Origin: Hyphomicrobiales bacterium
Lineage (GTDB): Bacteria > Pseudomonadota > Alphaproteobacteria > Rhizobiales > Beijerinckiaceae
Length of the DNA stretch: 5,381 bases
Assembly (NCBI GenBank): GCA_028865375.1
Contig: JAGWKJ010000179.1
Location: 1 to 5,381 of the forward strand
Direction of reading: 5' to 3'
Positions 1 to 5,381 of this stretch are shown one piece after another. The notes under the pieces are model-generated. The model saw only the letters and a program-made list of their open reading frames with translations. It had not been told where the DNA came from and did not search any database. The position numbers were made by a program, and so were the translations under genes. The first letter of the stretch is position 1; every line of letters starts with the position of its first letter.

Positions 1-9
1 GCAAAGACG
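1..9. repeat. Possible end of a second palindromic repeat copy
   Basis: The first nine bases, GCAAAGACG, are identical to 199-207, the right-hand end of the palindromic repeat at 105-207. This suggests that the window begins inside the last bases of a neighbouring copy, leaving about 95 bp between two copies. Nine bases is a short match and could be chance. The sequence left of the window would settle it. Confidence 0.35.
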
Positions 10-104
10 GAGAAGGCGCGGAACGACGAGGGCGCATGGGGCGCGCGAATCCTCCTCCCGGCCGGCGGCGGGGCGGCGCGGAGACCTCGCGCACGAACCT
101 CCGC

Positions 105-207
105 CGTCTTTGCGAGCGAAGCGAAGCGATCCAATCTTTCGGGAAGGCCTCTTCCCGGGCCGGAGGGCGTCTGGATCGCTTCGTCGCCGACGCTCCTCGC
201 AAAGACG
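105..207. repeat. Intergenic palindromic repeat element (REP/BIME-like)
   Basis: The ends are perfect 12-bp inverted repeats: CGTCTTTGCGAG at 105-116 and CTCGCAAAGACG at 196-207. A second pair of arms lies inside, CGAAGCGATCCA at 122-133 and its exact complement at 172-183. A third, CGGGAAG/CTTCCCG, lies at 140-146 and 151-157 around a 4-base loop. The whole unit could therefore fold as a long interrupted stem-loop. Read as protein it gives a CERSEAIQ-type peptide, which I recognise from spurious ORFs over dispersed intergenic repeats in alphaproteobacteria. Such elements are usually non-autonomous and present in many copies. That it is multicopy here is inferred from resemblance, since only one complete copy is visible. 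Confidence 0.75.
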
Positions 208-348
208 CCGGGAGTCGCAGGACGTCGCCACGCGACCGTGCAGCGCCCCGCCAAAATACGATGAGCCTCCCGCTTGAGCCTTCACCCGTTCTCGGTCTAG
301 CTTGCCCGCCATGATCGGACGGGCCGCATCGGGCGGAAACCGTCGCCG

Positions 349-366
349 CATTCATCGCTTTGTCAC
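349..366 (+). promoter_or_regulatory. Candidate Pho box upstream of ugpB
   Basis: CATTCAT (349-355) and TTGTCAC (360-366) are two direct 7-mers separated by 4 bases, an 11-bp period. Against the PhoB half-site CTGTCAT/C they match 5/7 and 6/7. PhoB activation of ugp under phosphate starvation is established in E. coli, and the location, 47 bases before the start codon, is reasonable. Against it, the 4-base spacer (CGCT) is not A/T-rich, no good -10 box follows at the expected distance, and a degenerate match of this length can arise by chance. Confidence 0.35.
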
Positions 367-400
367 GGAAAACGCGGACGGCCGTTCCGCGAAGTCCCGC

Positions 401-406
401 AGGGAG
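401..406 (+). promoter_or_regulatory. Ribosome binding site of ugpB
   Basis: AGGGAG lies six bases before the ATG at 413. It selects this ATG over the in-frame upstream ATGs at 302 and 311, and the chosen start puts a classic signal peptide at the very N-terminus. Confidence 0.7.
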
Positions 407-412
407 AAGCCC

Positions 413-1723
413 ATGTTGAAACGCATCCTCGTCGCCGGCGCCGCCTTGGCCGCGCTGGCCGCGGTCCCGGCCCGCGCCGCCACCGAAATCCAATGGTGGC
501 ACGCGATGTCGGGCGACCTCGGCGCCAAGCTCGAGAAGCTCGCCAACGACTTCAACGCGTCGCAGAAAGACTACAAGATCGTGCCCGTCTTCAAGGGCAC
601 CTATCCCGAGGCGATGACGGGCGCGATCGCGGCCTTCCGCGCGCACCAGCAACCGGCGATCGTGCAGGTGTTCGAGGTCGGCACCGGCACGATGATGGCC
701 GCCAAGGGCGCCGTCTATCCGGTCTACCAGCTGATGAAGGACGAGGGCGTCGCGTTCGACCCGGCGGCCTACCTGCCCGCGGTGACCGGCTATTACACCG
801 ACCAAGCCGGCAACATGCTGTCGTTCCCGTTCAATTCGTCGACGCCGGTGCTCTACATCAACAAGGACGATTTCAAGAAGGCCGGCCTCGATCCCGAGAA
901 GACGCCCGCGACCTGGCCCGAGCTCGAAGCCGACGCCAAGAAGGTGATGGCGGCCGGCGCCAAGTGCGGCTTCACCGCCGAGTGGCCGTCGTGGACGCAG
1001 CTCGAGAACTTCTCCGCCCTGCACGACGTGCCGCTGGGCACGCTCGACAACGGCTTCGGCGGCGTGAAGGCGCGCCTGACGATCTCCAACAAGGCGACGG
1101 TCGCGCATTGGACCAAGCTCGCCGAATGGCAGAAGACCAAGCTGTTCGACTACGGCGGCCGCCAGGGCAAGGCGGACCCGAAGTTCTTCTCCGGCGAATG
1201 CGCGATGTTCTTCGGCTCGTCGGCGTCGCGCTCCAACGTGCTGCTGCAATCGAAGTTCGCGGTCGGCGTCGGCCCGATGCCCTATTGGCCCGACATCATC
1301 AAGCAGCCGAAGAACTCGATCATCGGCGGCGCGACGCTGTGGGTGCTGCGGGGCCGGCCAGCGGCCGAATACAAGGGCGTCGCCGAGTTCTTCGCCTACC
1401 TGTCCAAGCCCGACGTGCAGGCTTGGTGGCACCAGAACACCGGCTACCTGCCGATCACGCAGGCGGCCTACGACCTCGGCGTGAAGCAGGGATATTACGC
1501 CAAGAACCCCGGCGCCGACGTCGGCATCAAGCAGATGCAGCGCGGCACGCCGACGCCGAGCTCGAAGGGCCTGCGCTTCGGCAGCTTCGTCCAGATCCGC
1601 GACATCATCGAGGAGGAGATGGAGAACATGCTGGCGGGCAAGGAGACCGCGCAGCAGGCGCTCGACAACGCGCAGAAGCGCGGCAACGTGCTGCTGGAGC
1701 AGTTCGAGAAGTCGAACTCCTGA
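413..1723 (+). CDS. ugpB: sn-Glycerol-3-phosphate ABC transporter, periplasmic substrate-binding protein UgpB
   Basis: This 436-residue protein is about the length of E. coli UgpB (438) and aligns with it nearly end to end as I recall that sequence. It captures sn-glycerol-3-phosphate in the periplasm and delivers it to UgpAE. The N-terminus is a Sec signal peptide: KR at 3-4, a hydrophobic core at 5-18, and an ARA/RAA cleavage site near 22-23. Shared blocks include YKIVPVFKGTY (54-64), EVGTGTMM (88-95), FNSSTPVLY (140-148), TQLENFSA (195-202), IIGGA (303-307), TGYLPIT (343-349) and VQIR (393-396). Residues matching the E. coli ligand-binding positions, at a constant offset of -1, are Tyr64, Glu88, Ser143, Gly306, Tyr345 and Arg396. 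Trp191 matches the Trp that favours glycerol-3-phosphate. It is first in the operon. The start is supported by the AGGGAG site. Confidence 0.95.
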   Translation: MLKRILVAGAALAALAAVPARAATEIQWWHAMSGDLGAKLEKLANDFNASQKDYKIVPVFKGTYPEAMTGAIAAFRAHQQPAIVQVFEVGTGTMMAAKGAVYPVYQLMKDEGVAFDPAAYLPAVTGYYTDQAGNMLSFPFNSSTPVLYINKDDFKKAGLDPEKTPATWPELEADAKKVMAAGAKCGFTAEWPSWTQLENFSALHDVPLGTLDNGFGGVKARLTISNKATVAHWTKLAEWQKTKLFDYGGRQGKADPKFFSGECAMFFGSSASRSNVLLQSKFAVGVGPMPYWPDIIKQPKNSIIGGATLWVLRGRPAAEYKGVAEFFAYLSKPDVQAWWHQNTGYLPITQAAYDLGVKQGYYAKNPGADVGIKQMQRGTPTPSSKGLRFGSFVQIRDIIEEEMENMLAGKETAQQALDNAQKRGNVLLEQFEKSNS

Positions 1724-1724
1724 C

Positions 1725-1774
1725 GGGAAGCACATGAGCGAGGGCGCGCCGGGCGACCGGCGCGCCGCCTTCCC
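1725..1774 (+). promoter_or_regulatory. ugpB-ugpA intercistronic nested hairpin
   Basis: The 51-bp gap between the ugpB stop and the ugpA start is almost entirely a two-part fold. The inner stem is a perfect 10-bp G+C helix, GGCGCGCCGG (1743-1752) with CCGGCGCGCC (1757-1766), closed by GCGA, a GNRA-type tetraloop. The outer stem pairs GGGAAG (1725-1730) with CTTCCC (1769-1774), which ends at the ugpA TTG. There is no U-run, so it is not a typical intrinsic terminator. By analogy with the malE-malF region and other importer operons, it may protect the ugpB mRNA 3' end or limit ugpA translation. The pairing is read directly from the sequence. The role is inferred. Confidence 0.6.
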
Positions 1775-2650
1775 TTGCAAGCCAAGCGGGTCGTCTTTCC
1801 CCATCGTCTGCTGCCCGCGCTGCTGGTCGCGCCCCAGCTCGCGGTGACGGCCGTCTTCTTCCTGTGGCCCGCGGCGGAAGCTCTGTGGCAATCGACGCTG
1901 CGCGAGGACGCCTTCGGCCTGAAGTCGACCTTCGTCGGCCTCGCCAATTTCCGCGACCTGTTCGCCGACCCAGACTATCTGGTCGTGATCGGGACGACGC
2001 TCGTCTTCTCGTTCGCGGTGGCGGGGCTGTCGCTCGCGCTGGGGCTGGCGGCTGCCGCTCTCGCCGACCGCGCGCGCAAGGGCGCGCTGCTCTACCAGAC
2101 GCTGTTCGTATGGCCCTATGCGGTGGCCCCTGCGGTGGCCGGCGTGATCTTCCTCTACCTGTTCGAGCCGAGCTTGGGCCCGCTGGCGCGCGCCGTCGGT
2201 CCGGCGTGGAACCATAAGCTGATCGGCTGGCAGGCGTTGTCGATGGTGGTGATGGCGGCCTCCTGGAAGCAGGTCGCCTATGATTTCCTGTTCTTCCTCG
2301 CGGCGCTGCAATCCATCCCGCGTTCGCTGATGGAGGCGGCCGAGATCGACGCGGCCGGCCCGTTCCGCCGCTTTTTCACGGTGTCGCTGCCGCTGATCGC
2401 GCCGACCGGGTTCTTCCTGCTCGTGGTCAACCTGATCTACGCCTTCTTCGAGACCTTCGGCGTCATCCACGCCACGACGCTGGGCGGGCCCGGCCTTTCG
2501 ACGACGACGATGGTGTTCCGCGTCTTCCGCGACGGCTTCATCGACCAGCGGCTCGGCGCGTCGGCCGCCGAATCCGTGGTGCTGCTGCTGGTCGTGGCGG
2601 CGCTCACCGTAGTGCAGTTCCGCTTCGTCGAGCGCAAGGTGCATTACTGA
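1775..2650 (+). CDS. ugpA: sn-Glycerol-3-phosphate ABC transporter permease UgpA
   Basis: This 291-residue inner-membrane permease (E. coli UgpA is about 295) pairs with UgpE to form the channel. Six hydrophobic segments are visible, roughly at 13-33, 72-98, 108-130, 153-177, 206-228 and 263-283. The cytoplasmic EAA loop that docks onto the ATPase is at 187-206, with EAA at 187-189, Gly195 and LP at 205-206. Family blocks LLVAPQLAVT (16-25), PYAVAPAVAGV (114-124), ALQSIPRSL (177-185) and LTVVQFR (277-283) agree with UgpA rather than other sugar permeases. The start is TTG at 1775: no ATG or GTG lies in frame between the ugpB stop and this codon, and MQAKRVVF fits the usual UgpA N-terminus. 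There is no Shine-Dalgarno, and a strong hairpin abuts the start. The stop overlaps the ugpE start as TGATG. Confidence 0.93.
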   Translation: MQAKRVVFPHRLLPALLVAPQLAVTAVFFLWPAAEALWQSTLREDAFGLKSTFVGLANFRDLFADPDYLVVIGTTLVFSFAVAGLSLALGLAAAALADRARKGALLYQTLFVWPYAVAPAVAGVIFLYLFEPSLGPLARAVGPAWNHKLIGWQALSMVVMAASWKQVAYDFLFFLAALQSIPRSLMEAAEIDAAGPFRRFFTVSLPLIAPTGFFLLVVNLIYAFFETFGVIHATTLGGPGLSTTTMVFRVFRDGFIDQRLGASAAESVVLLLVVAALTVVQFRFVERKVHY

Positions 2651-3501
2651 TGCCGCCTCGCGCGAACCTCCGGGCGATCGCGCTGCACGCGGCGCTGATC
2701 CTCGGCGCGGCAGCGCTCGCCGTGCCGATCTGGCTCGCCTTCGTTGCGGCGACGCGCGCCTCGGCCGATTTCGTGGCCGGCGACGTCGGCTGGCTGCCGG
2801 GCCCGCACGGCTTTGCCAATTTCTGGACCGTGCTCGCCGCCGGGGATTCCGCCGACGGCCTGCCGCCGGCCTGGCCGATGCTGCTGACGACGCTGGTCGT
2901 CGCGCTGCTGATCGCGCTCGGCAAGATCGCGGTGTCGCTGCCGGCCGCCTTCGCCGTCACCTACTTCCGTTTCCCGTTCCGCTCTCTCGCGTTCTGGACC
3001 ATCTTCCTGACGCTGATGCTGCCGGTGGAAGTGCGGATCGTGCCGACCTTCCAAGTGGTCGCGGACCTCGGTCTGCTGAACTCCTGGGCCGGCCTGTCGC
3101 TGCCGCTGATCGCCAGCGCGACGGCGACCTTCCTGTTCCGCCAGACCTTCATGTCGGTTCCCGACGAACTGACCGAGGCGGCGCGCATCGACGCCGCCGG
3201 CCCGCTGCGCTTCTTCTTCGACGTGCTGCTGCCGCTGTCGCGCACCAACGTGGCGGCGCTGTTCGTCATCCTCTTCATCTACGGCTGGAACCAATACCTG
3301 TGGCCGCTGATGGTGACGACGGAACCGCGCTTCTACACGATCGTGGTGGGCATCCAACGCCTCGCGCTCGCCGCCGACGAGGGCACCGCCGTGTGGCACT
3401 ACGTGATGGCGACGGCGATCCTCGCCCTCGTACCGCCGGTGGCGGTGGTGGTGGGGATGCGCAAGCTGTTCGTGCGCGGCCTCGTCGAGACGGAGAAGTG
3501 A
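2650..3501 (+). CDS. ugpE: sn-Glycerol-3-phosphate ABC transporter permease UgpE
   Basis: This 283-residue protein is about the size of E. coli UgpE (281) and is the second inner-membrane permease of the importer. Hydrophobic segments run roughly at 9-34, 77-103, 112-135, 146-164, 200-221 and 250-270. The EAA loop is clear, with EAA at 176-178, Gly184 and LP at 194-195, preceded by FMSVPDEL (167-174). GWNQYLWPL (212-220) is a hallmark of this CUT1-type permease subfamily. The ATG shares its A with the ugpA stop, and AAGGTG at 2636-2641 within ugpA gives a ribosome site eight bases ahead, so translation is probably coupled. Membership of Ugp rather than a general sugar system rests on the neighbours as well as on sequence. 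Confidence 0.93.
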   Translation: MPPRANLRAIALHAALILGAAALAVPIWLAFVAATRASADFVAGDVGWLPGPHGFANFWTVLAAGDSADGLPPAWPMLLTTLVVALLIALGKIAVSLPAAFAVTYFRFPFRSLAFWTIFLTLMLPVEVRIVPTFQVVADLGLLNSWAGLSLPLIASATATFLFRQTFMSVPDELTEAARIDAAGPLRFFFDVLLPLSRTNVAALFVILFIYGWNQYLWPLMVTTEPRFYTIVVGIQRLALAADEGTAVWHYVMATAILALVPPVAVVVGMRKLFVRGLVETEK

Positions 3502-3502
3502 C

Positions 3503-4576
3503 ATGGCGGGCGTGACGCTGCGCGGCGTGAAGAAGCGCTATCCCGGCGGATTCGAGGCGATCAAGGGGATCGACCTCGACGTGCCCGACGGCGACCTGTG
3601 CGTGTTCGTCGGCCCGTCGGGCTGCGGGAAGTCGACGCTGCTGCGCATCGTGGCGGGGCTCGAGACGGCGAGCGAGGGAACGGTCGCCATCGGCGGACGC
3701 GACGTCGGCGCGCTCGGGCCGGCGGAACGCGACGTGGCGATGGTGTTCCAGAACTACGCGCTCTATCCCCACATGAGCGTGTTCGACAACATGGCCTACG
3801 GCCTGCGCAACCGCGGCGCGGCGAGGCCGGAGATCGAGGCGCGCGTGGCGGAGGCGGCCGCCATGCTCGACCTCTCCGCCCTGCTGGCGCGCAAGCCGCG
3901 CGAACTGTCCGGCGGCCAGCGCCAGCGCGTCGCGATGGGCCGGGCGATCGTGCGCAAGCCGGCGCTGTTCCTGTTCGACGAGCCGCTGTCGAACCTAGAC
4001 GCCAAGCTGCGCGCCAGGATGCGCGTGGAGATCCGCGCGCTGCAACGCCGCCTCGGCACGACCGCCATCCACGTCACGCACGACCAGCTCGAGGCGATGA
4101 CGATGGCCGACACGCTGGTGGTGCTGAACGCGGGCCGCGTCGAACAGGTCGGCAAGCCGGCCGACGTCTACGCCCGGCCGGCCAACCGCTTCGTCGCCGG
4201 CTTCCTCGGCTCGCCCGAGATGAACTTCCTCGACGGCGAGGCAGGCCCCGACGGGCGGATCGACTTCGGCGCGCTCGGATCGCTTTCCGCCGGCGCCGGG
4301 GCGCGCGCGCCCGTATCCCGCAAGGTCGTGGCCGGCATCCGCCCCGAGAACCTCGCGCCGGCCGAGGGTGACGGACCCGACCGGCTGTCTTTGACGGTCG
4401 ATTTCGTCGAGGAACTCGGCGCCGCCCGTCTCGTCTATGCGAGCCGAGAGGGCCGACGCGTCGTCGTCCACACCGCCGCGCACGGCGGCTGGGCGCCCGG
4501 CGCCCCGTTGGCGCTGACGGCGGCGGCCGGCGACGTGCGGCTGTTCGATCCGCAGGGCGGCGCCGCGCTGGGCTGA
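3503..4576 (+). CDS. ugpC: sn-Glycerol-3-phosphate ABC transporter ATP-binding protein UgpC
   Basis: This 357-residue cytoplasmic ATPase (E. coli UgpC is 356) powers the importer. All nucleotide-binding motifs are intact: Walker A GPSGCGKST (37-45), Q-loop Gln83 in VFQNYALYPHM (81-91), signature LSGGQ (135-139), Walker B LFLFDE (155-160) with catalytic Glu160, D-loop SNLD (163-166) and switch His193. The C-terminal part (about 245-350), including GIRPENL (278-284), is the MalK/UgpC-type TOBE regulatory domain, through which E. coli UgpC is reported to sense phosphate or regulators. GGAG at 3492-3495 lies seven bases before the ATG, and the gap after ugpE is one base. The UgpC, MalK and MsmK families look alike, so this name depends partly on the operon. 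Confidence 0.93.
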   Translation: MAGVTLRGVKKRYPGGFEAIKGIDLDVPDGDLCVFVGPSGCGKSTLLRIVAGLETASEGTVAIGGRDVGALGPAERDVAMVFQNYALYPHMSVFDNMAYGLRNRGAARPEIEARVAEAAAMLDLSALLARKPRELSGGQRQRVAMGRAIVRKPALFLFDEPLSNLDAKLRARMRVEIRALQRRLGTTAIHVTHDQLEAMTMADTLVVLNAGRVEQVGKPADVYARPANRFVAGFLGSPEMNFLDGEAGPDGRIDFGALGSLSAGAGARAPVSRKVVAGIRPENLAPAEGDGPDRLSLTVDFVEELGAARLVYASREGRRVVVHTAAHGGWAPGAPLALTAAAGDVRLFDPQGGAALG

Positions 4577-4591
4577 GCCGGCGGTCATTTT
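4566..4591 (+). terminator. Weak candidate terminator after ugpC
   Basis: CGCTGG (4566-4571) can pair with CCGGCG (4578-4583), including one G-U pair, around a six-base loop that contains the ugpC stop. TTTT follows at 4588-4591. The stem is short and the T-run is brief and four bases away, so this is only a possibility. No better terminator is visible before the next gene. Confidence 0.22.
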
Positions 4592-4604
4592 ATACGCCTG
4601 TCAC
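4587..4604 (+). promoter_or_regulatory. Possible Pho half-site upstream of the oxidoreductase
   Basis: CTGTCAC at 4598-4604 is a perfect PhoB half-site. A partner 11 bp upstream, ATTTTAT (4587-4593), matches only 4/7, but the region is A/T-rich in otherwise G+C-rich DNA. It lies 22 bases after the ugpC stop and 79 bases before the next start codon. No clear -10 follows. One 7-mer match can occur by chance. Confidence 0.22.
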
Positions 4605-4648
4605 GATTGTTGCGCGCGCGCGGCGTCGCGGCGGCTGGGAGCGCGCGG

Positions 4649-4679
4649 GTGCGCTTGATAGACGGCGCACGCAAGGAAG
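4649..4679 (+). promoter_or_regulatory. Ribosome binding site of the oxidoreductase with a small upstream hairpin
   Basis: AAGGAAG (4673-4679) lies just ahead of the GTG at 4684, with its AGGA core six bases away. This supports that GTG as the start. Immediately upstream, GTGCGC (4649-4654) and GCGCAC (4665-4670) form a perfect 6-bp stem with a 10-base loop. The ribosome site is convincing. Whether the hairpin matters is unknown. Confidence 0.5.
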
Positions 4680-4683
4680 TCCC

Positions 4684-5381
4684 GTGACCAGGCAATTGAA
4701 GAAGATTCTCCGCGTCGGCGTCGTCGGCGCCGGCACGATGGGCGCCAATCACGCGCGCGTGCTCGCCGAGCTGCCGGGCGCGACGCTGGCGGGCGTCGTC
4801 GATCCCGATCCCGCGCGGCGCGCGCTCGTGTCCTCGCGCCTCGGCGCGCCGACCTTCGCCGACCTCGACGGCCTGCTGGCCGCCGGCGTCGACGCGGTGA
4901 CCGTGGCCGCGCCGACGCCGCTGCATCGCGACGTCGCGCTGGCCTGCGTCGCCAGGGGCGCGCACGTGCTGATGGAAAAGCCGATCGCGCCCACCGTGGC
5001 GGAGGGCCGCGAGATCGTGGCCGCCGCGCGCAAGGCCGGAGTGGCGCTGGCGGTGGGCCACGTTGAGCGCTTCAACCCGGCGGTGCAGGCGCTGAAGGCC
5101 GCGCTCGCGGGGCAGGACATCTTCTCGATCTCGATCACGCGGGTGGGGCCGTTTCCCCCCCGCATGTCGGACGTTGGCGTGGTCACCGACCTCGCGGTCC
5201 ACGACATCGACCTCATCCAATGGCTGTCGGGCTCGGACATCGTCGAGGTGCAGCCGCAGCTCTCCAGCAAGATCGCGGCGCGCGAGGACATCGCGCTGCT
5301 CCAGTTCCGCACCGCCTCCGGCGTGCTGGCGCAAATCAACACCAACTGGCTGACGCCCTTCAAGGCGCGCAACGCGCGCGT
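4684..5381 (+). CDS. Gfo/Idh/MocA family NAD(P)-dependent oxidoreductase (5' part, runs off the window)
   Basis: An uninterrupted frame of 232 codons continues past the window end. The N-terminus is a Rossmann fold: beta strand RVGVV (10-14), GAGTMG (15-20), and Asp40 at the end of the second strand, which favours NAD over NADP. EKP (98-100) carries the Lys typical of the family active site. The second domain begins near 125 with GHVERFNP (125-132), and DLAVHDIDL (169-177) supplies the usual Asp/His pair. The GHVERFNP and DLAVHDIDL wording resembles members annotated as UDP-N-acetylglucosamine 3-dehydrogenase-like or MviM-like, but the substrate cannot be read from the sequence. Family members usually have about 310-350 residues, so roughly a quarter to a third is missing. 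The start is GTG, with AAGGAAG ahead. A TTG at 4696 is a less likely alternative. The 107-bp gap from ugpC suggests a separate unit. Confidence 0.88.
   Translation, partial: MTRQLKKILRVGVVGAGTMGANHARVLAELPGATLAGVVDPDPARRALVSSRLGAPTFADLDGLLAAGVDAVTVAAPTPLHRDVALACVARGAHVLMEKPIAPTVAEGREIVAAARKAGVALAVGHVERFNPAVQALKAALAGQDIFSISITRVGPFPPRMSDVGVVTDLAVHDIDLIQWLSGSDIVEVQPQLSSKIAAREDIALLQFRTASGVLAQINTNWLTPFKARNAR

Larger units (their letters stand above)
1..412. other. Non-coding region upstream of ugpB
   Basis: I see no convincing gene in this stretch. It contains the palindromic repeat at 105-207, a possible end of a second repeat copy at 1-9, an imperfect Pho-box-like element at 349-366 and the ugpB ribosome binding site at 401-406. 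All three forward frames stay open across most of the first 260 bases, but the encoded peptides are arginine- and proline-rich and run straight through the repeat, so they are composition artefacts. The tail of an upstream gene in the first bases cannot be excluded. A very weak sigma70-like pair, TTGAGC (274-279) and TCTAGC (296-301), is the best I can find for a promoter and is not convincing. Confidence 0.6.

Noticed and set aside
274..301. Sigma70-like promoter TTGAGC / TCTAGC
   Set aside because: It has only 4/6 and 3/6 consensus matches with a 16-bp spacer, no better than expected by chance.
36..314. Forward open frame of 92 codons upstream of ugpB
   Set aside because: It runs straight through the palindromic repeat (the CERSEAIQ peptide), is Arg/Pro-rich, has no ribosome site and overlaps nothing recognisable.
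302..412. A 37-residue N-terminal extension of UgpB starting at ATG 302
   Set aside because: The signal peptide begins at the ATG at 413, which has AGGGAG six bases ahead. The extension would bury it and matches nothing in the family.
493..1737. Long +1-shifted frame of 414 codons inside ugpB
   Set aside because: It is an arginine-rich shadow created by third-position G/C in ugpB, with no recognisable domain.
1734..1847. Programmed frameshift from ATG 1734 into ugpA
   Set aside because: A -1 shift would be needed, and the overlap around 1768-1780 has no X XXY YYZ slippery heptamer. A TTG start is simpler.
2644..3504. 286-codon reverse-strand frame opposite ugpE
   Set aside because: It is the mirror of a conserved permease gene, with a His/Arg/Gln-rich composition typical of antisense frames in G+C-rich DNA.
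4612..4622. Alternating GC tract as a possible Z-DNA or regulatory element
   Set aside because: Eleven bases of alternating G and C are unremarkable at this base composition.
4585..5372. Reverse-strand frames of 249 and 207 codons opposite the oxidoreductase
   Set aside because: The forward frame from GTG 4684 encodes clear Rossmann and EKP motifs and a good ribosome site. The reverse frames show no family motifs.

Overview
The window is very G+C-rich chromosomal DNA, most likely from an alphaproteobacterium. That is inferred from the base composition, the style of the proteins, and a CGTCTTTGCGAGCGAAGCG-type palindromic repeat, whose close relatives I recall from alphaproteobacterial genomes. 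All supported genes lie on the + strand. The long open frames on the other strand and in other frames are shadows produced by the G+C-biased codon usage.

Layout. 1-412 is non-coding upstream sequence. It holds a ~103-bp intergenic palindromic repeat (105-207), nine bases at the window edge that look like the end of another copy, and an imperfect Pho-box-like direct repeat (349-366). 413-4576 is a compact four-gene ABC importer operon, ugpB-ugpA-ugpE-ugpC, for sn-glycerol-3-phosphate (and possibly glycerophosphodiesters). After a ~107-bp gap, 4684-5381 is the 5' part of a Gfo/Idh/MocA-family NAD(P)-dependent oxidoreductase with a GTG start. It runs off the window.

How the genes work together. 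UgpB is the exported periplasmic binding protein that captures glycerol-3-phosphate. UgpA and UgpE form the inner-membrane channel, each with a recognisable EAA coupling loop. UgpC is the cytoplasmic ATPase with all its catalytic motifs and a C-terminal TOBE-type regulatory domain. Together they would bring in glycerol-3-phosphate as a phosphorus and carbon source. ugpA/ugpE overlap by one base and ugpE/ugpC are one base apart, so these three are probably translationally coupled. The ugpB-ugpA junction differs: it is 51 bp long, folds into a strong nested hairpin with a GCGA tetraloop, and ends directly at a TTG start with no Shine-Dalgarno. This is a plausible device for making more binding protein than permease. 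No ugpQ phosphodiesterase lies in the gap after ugpC, and the oxidoreductase is probably a separate unit.

The gene content is ordinary and nothing here looks like a wholly new system. The points worth a second look are the ugpB-ugpA hairpin with its TTG start, the Pho-box-like sites, and the palindromic repeat.
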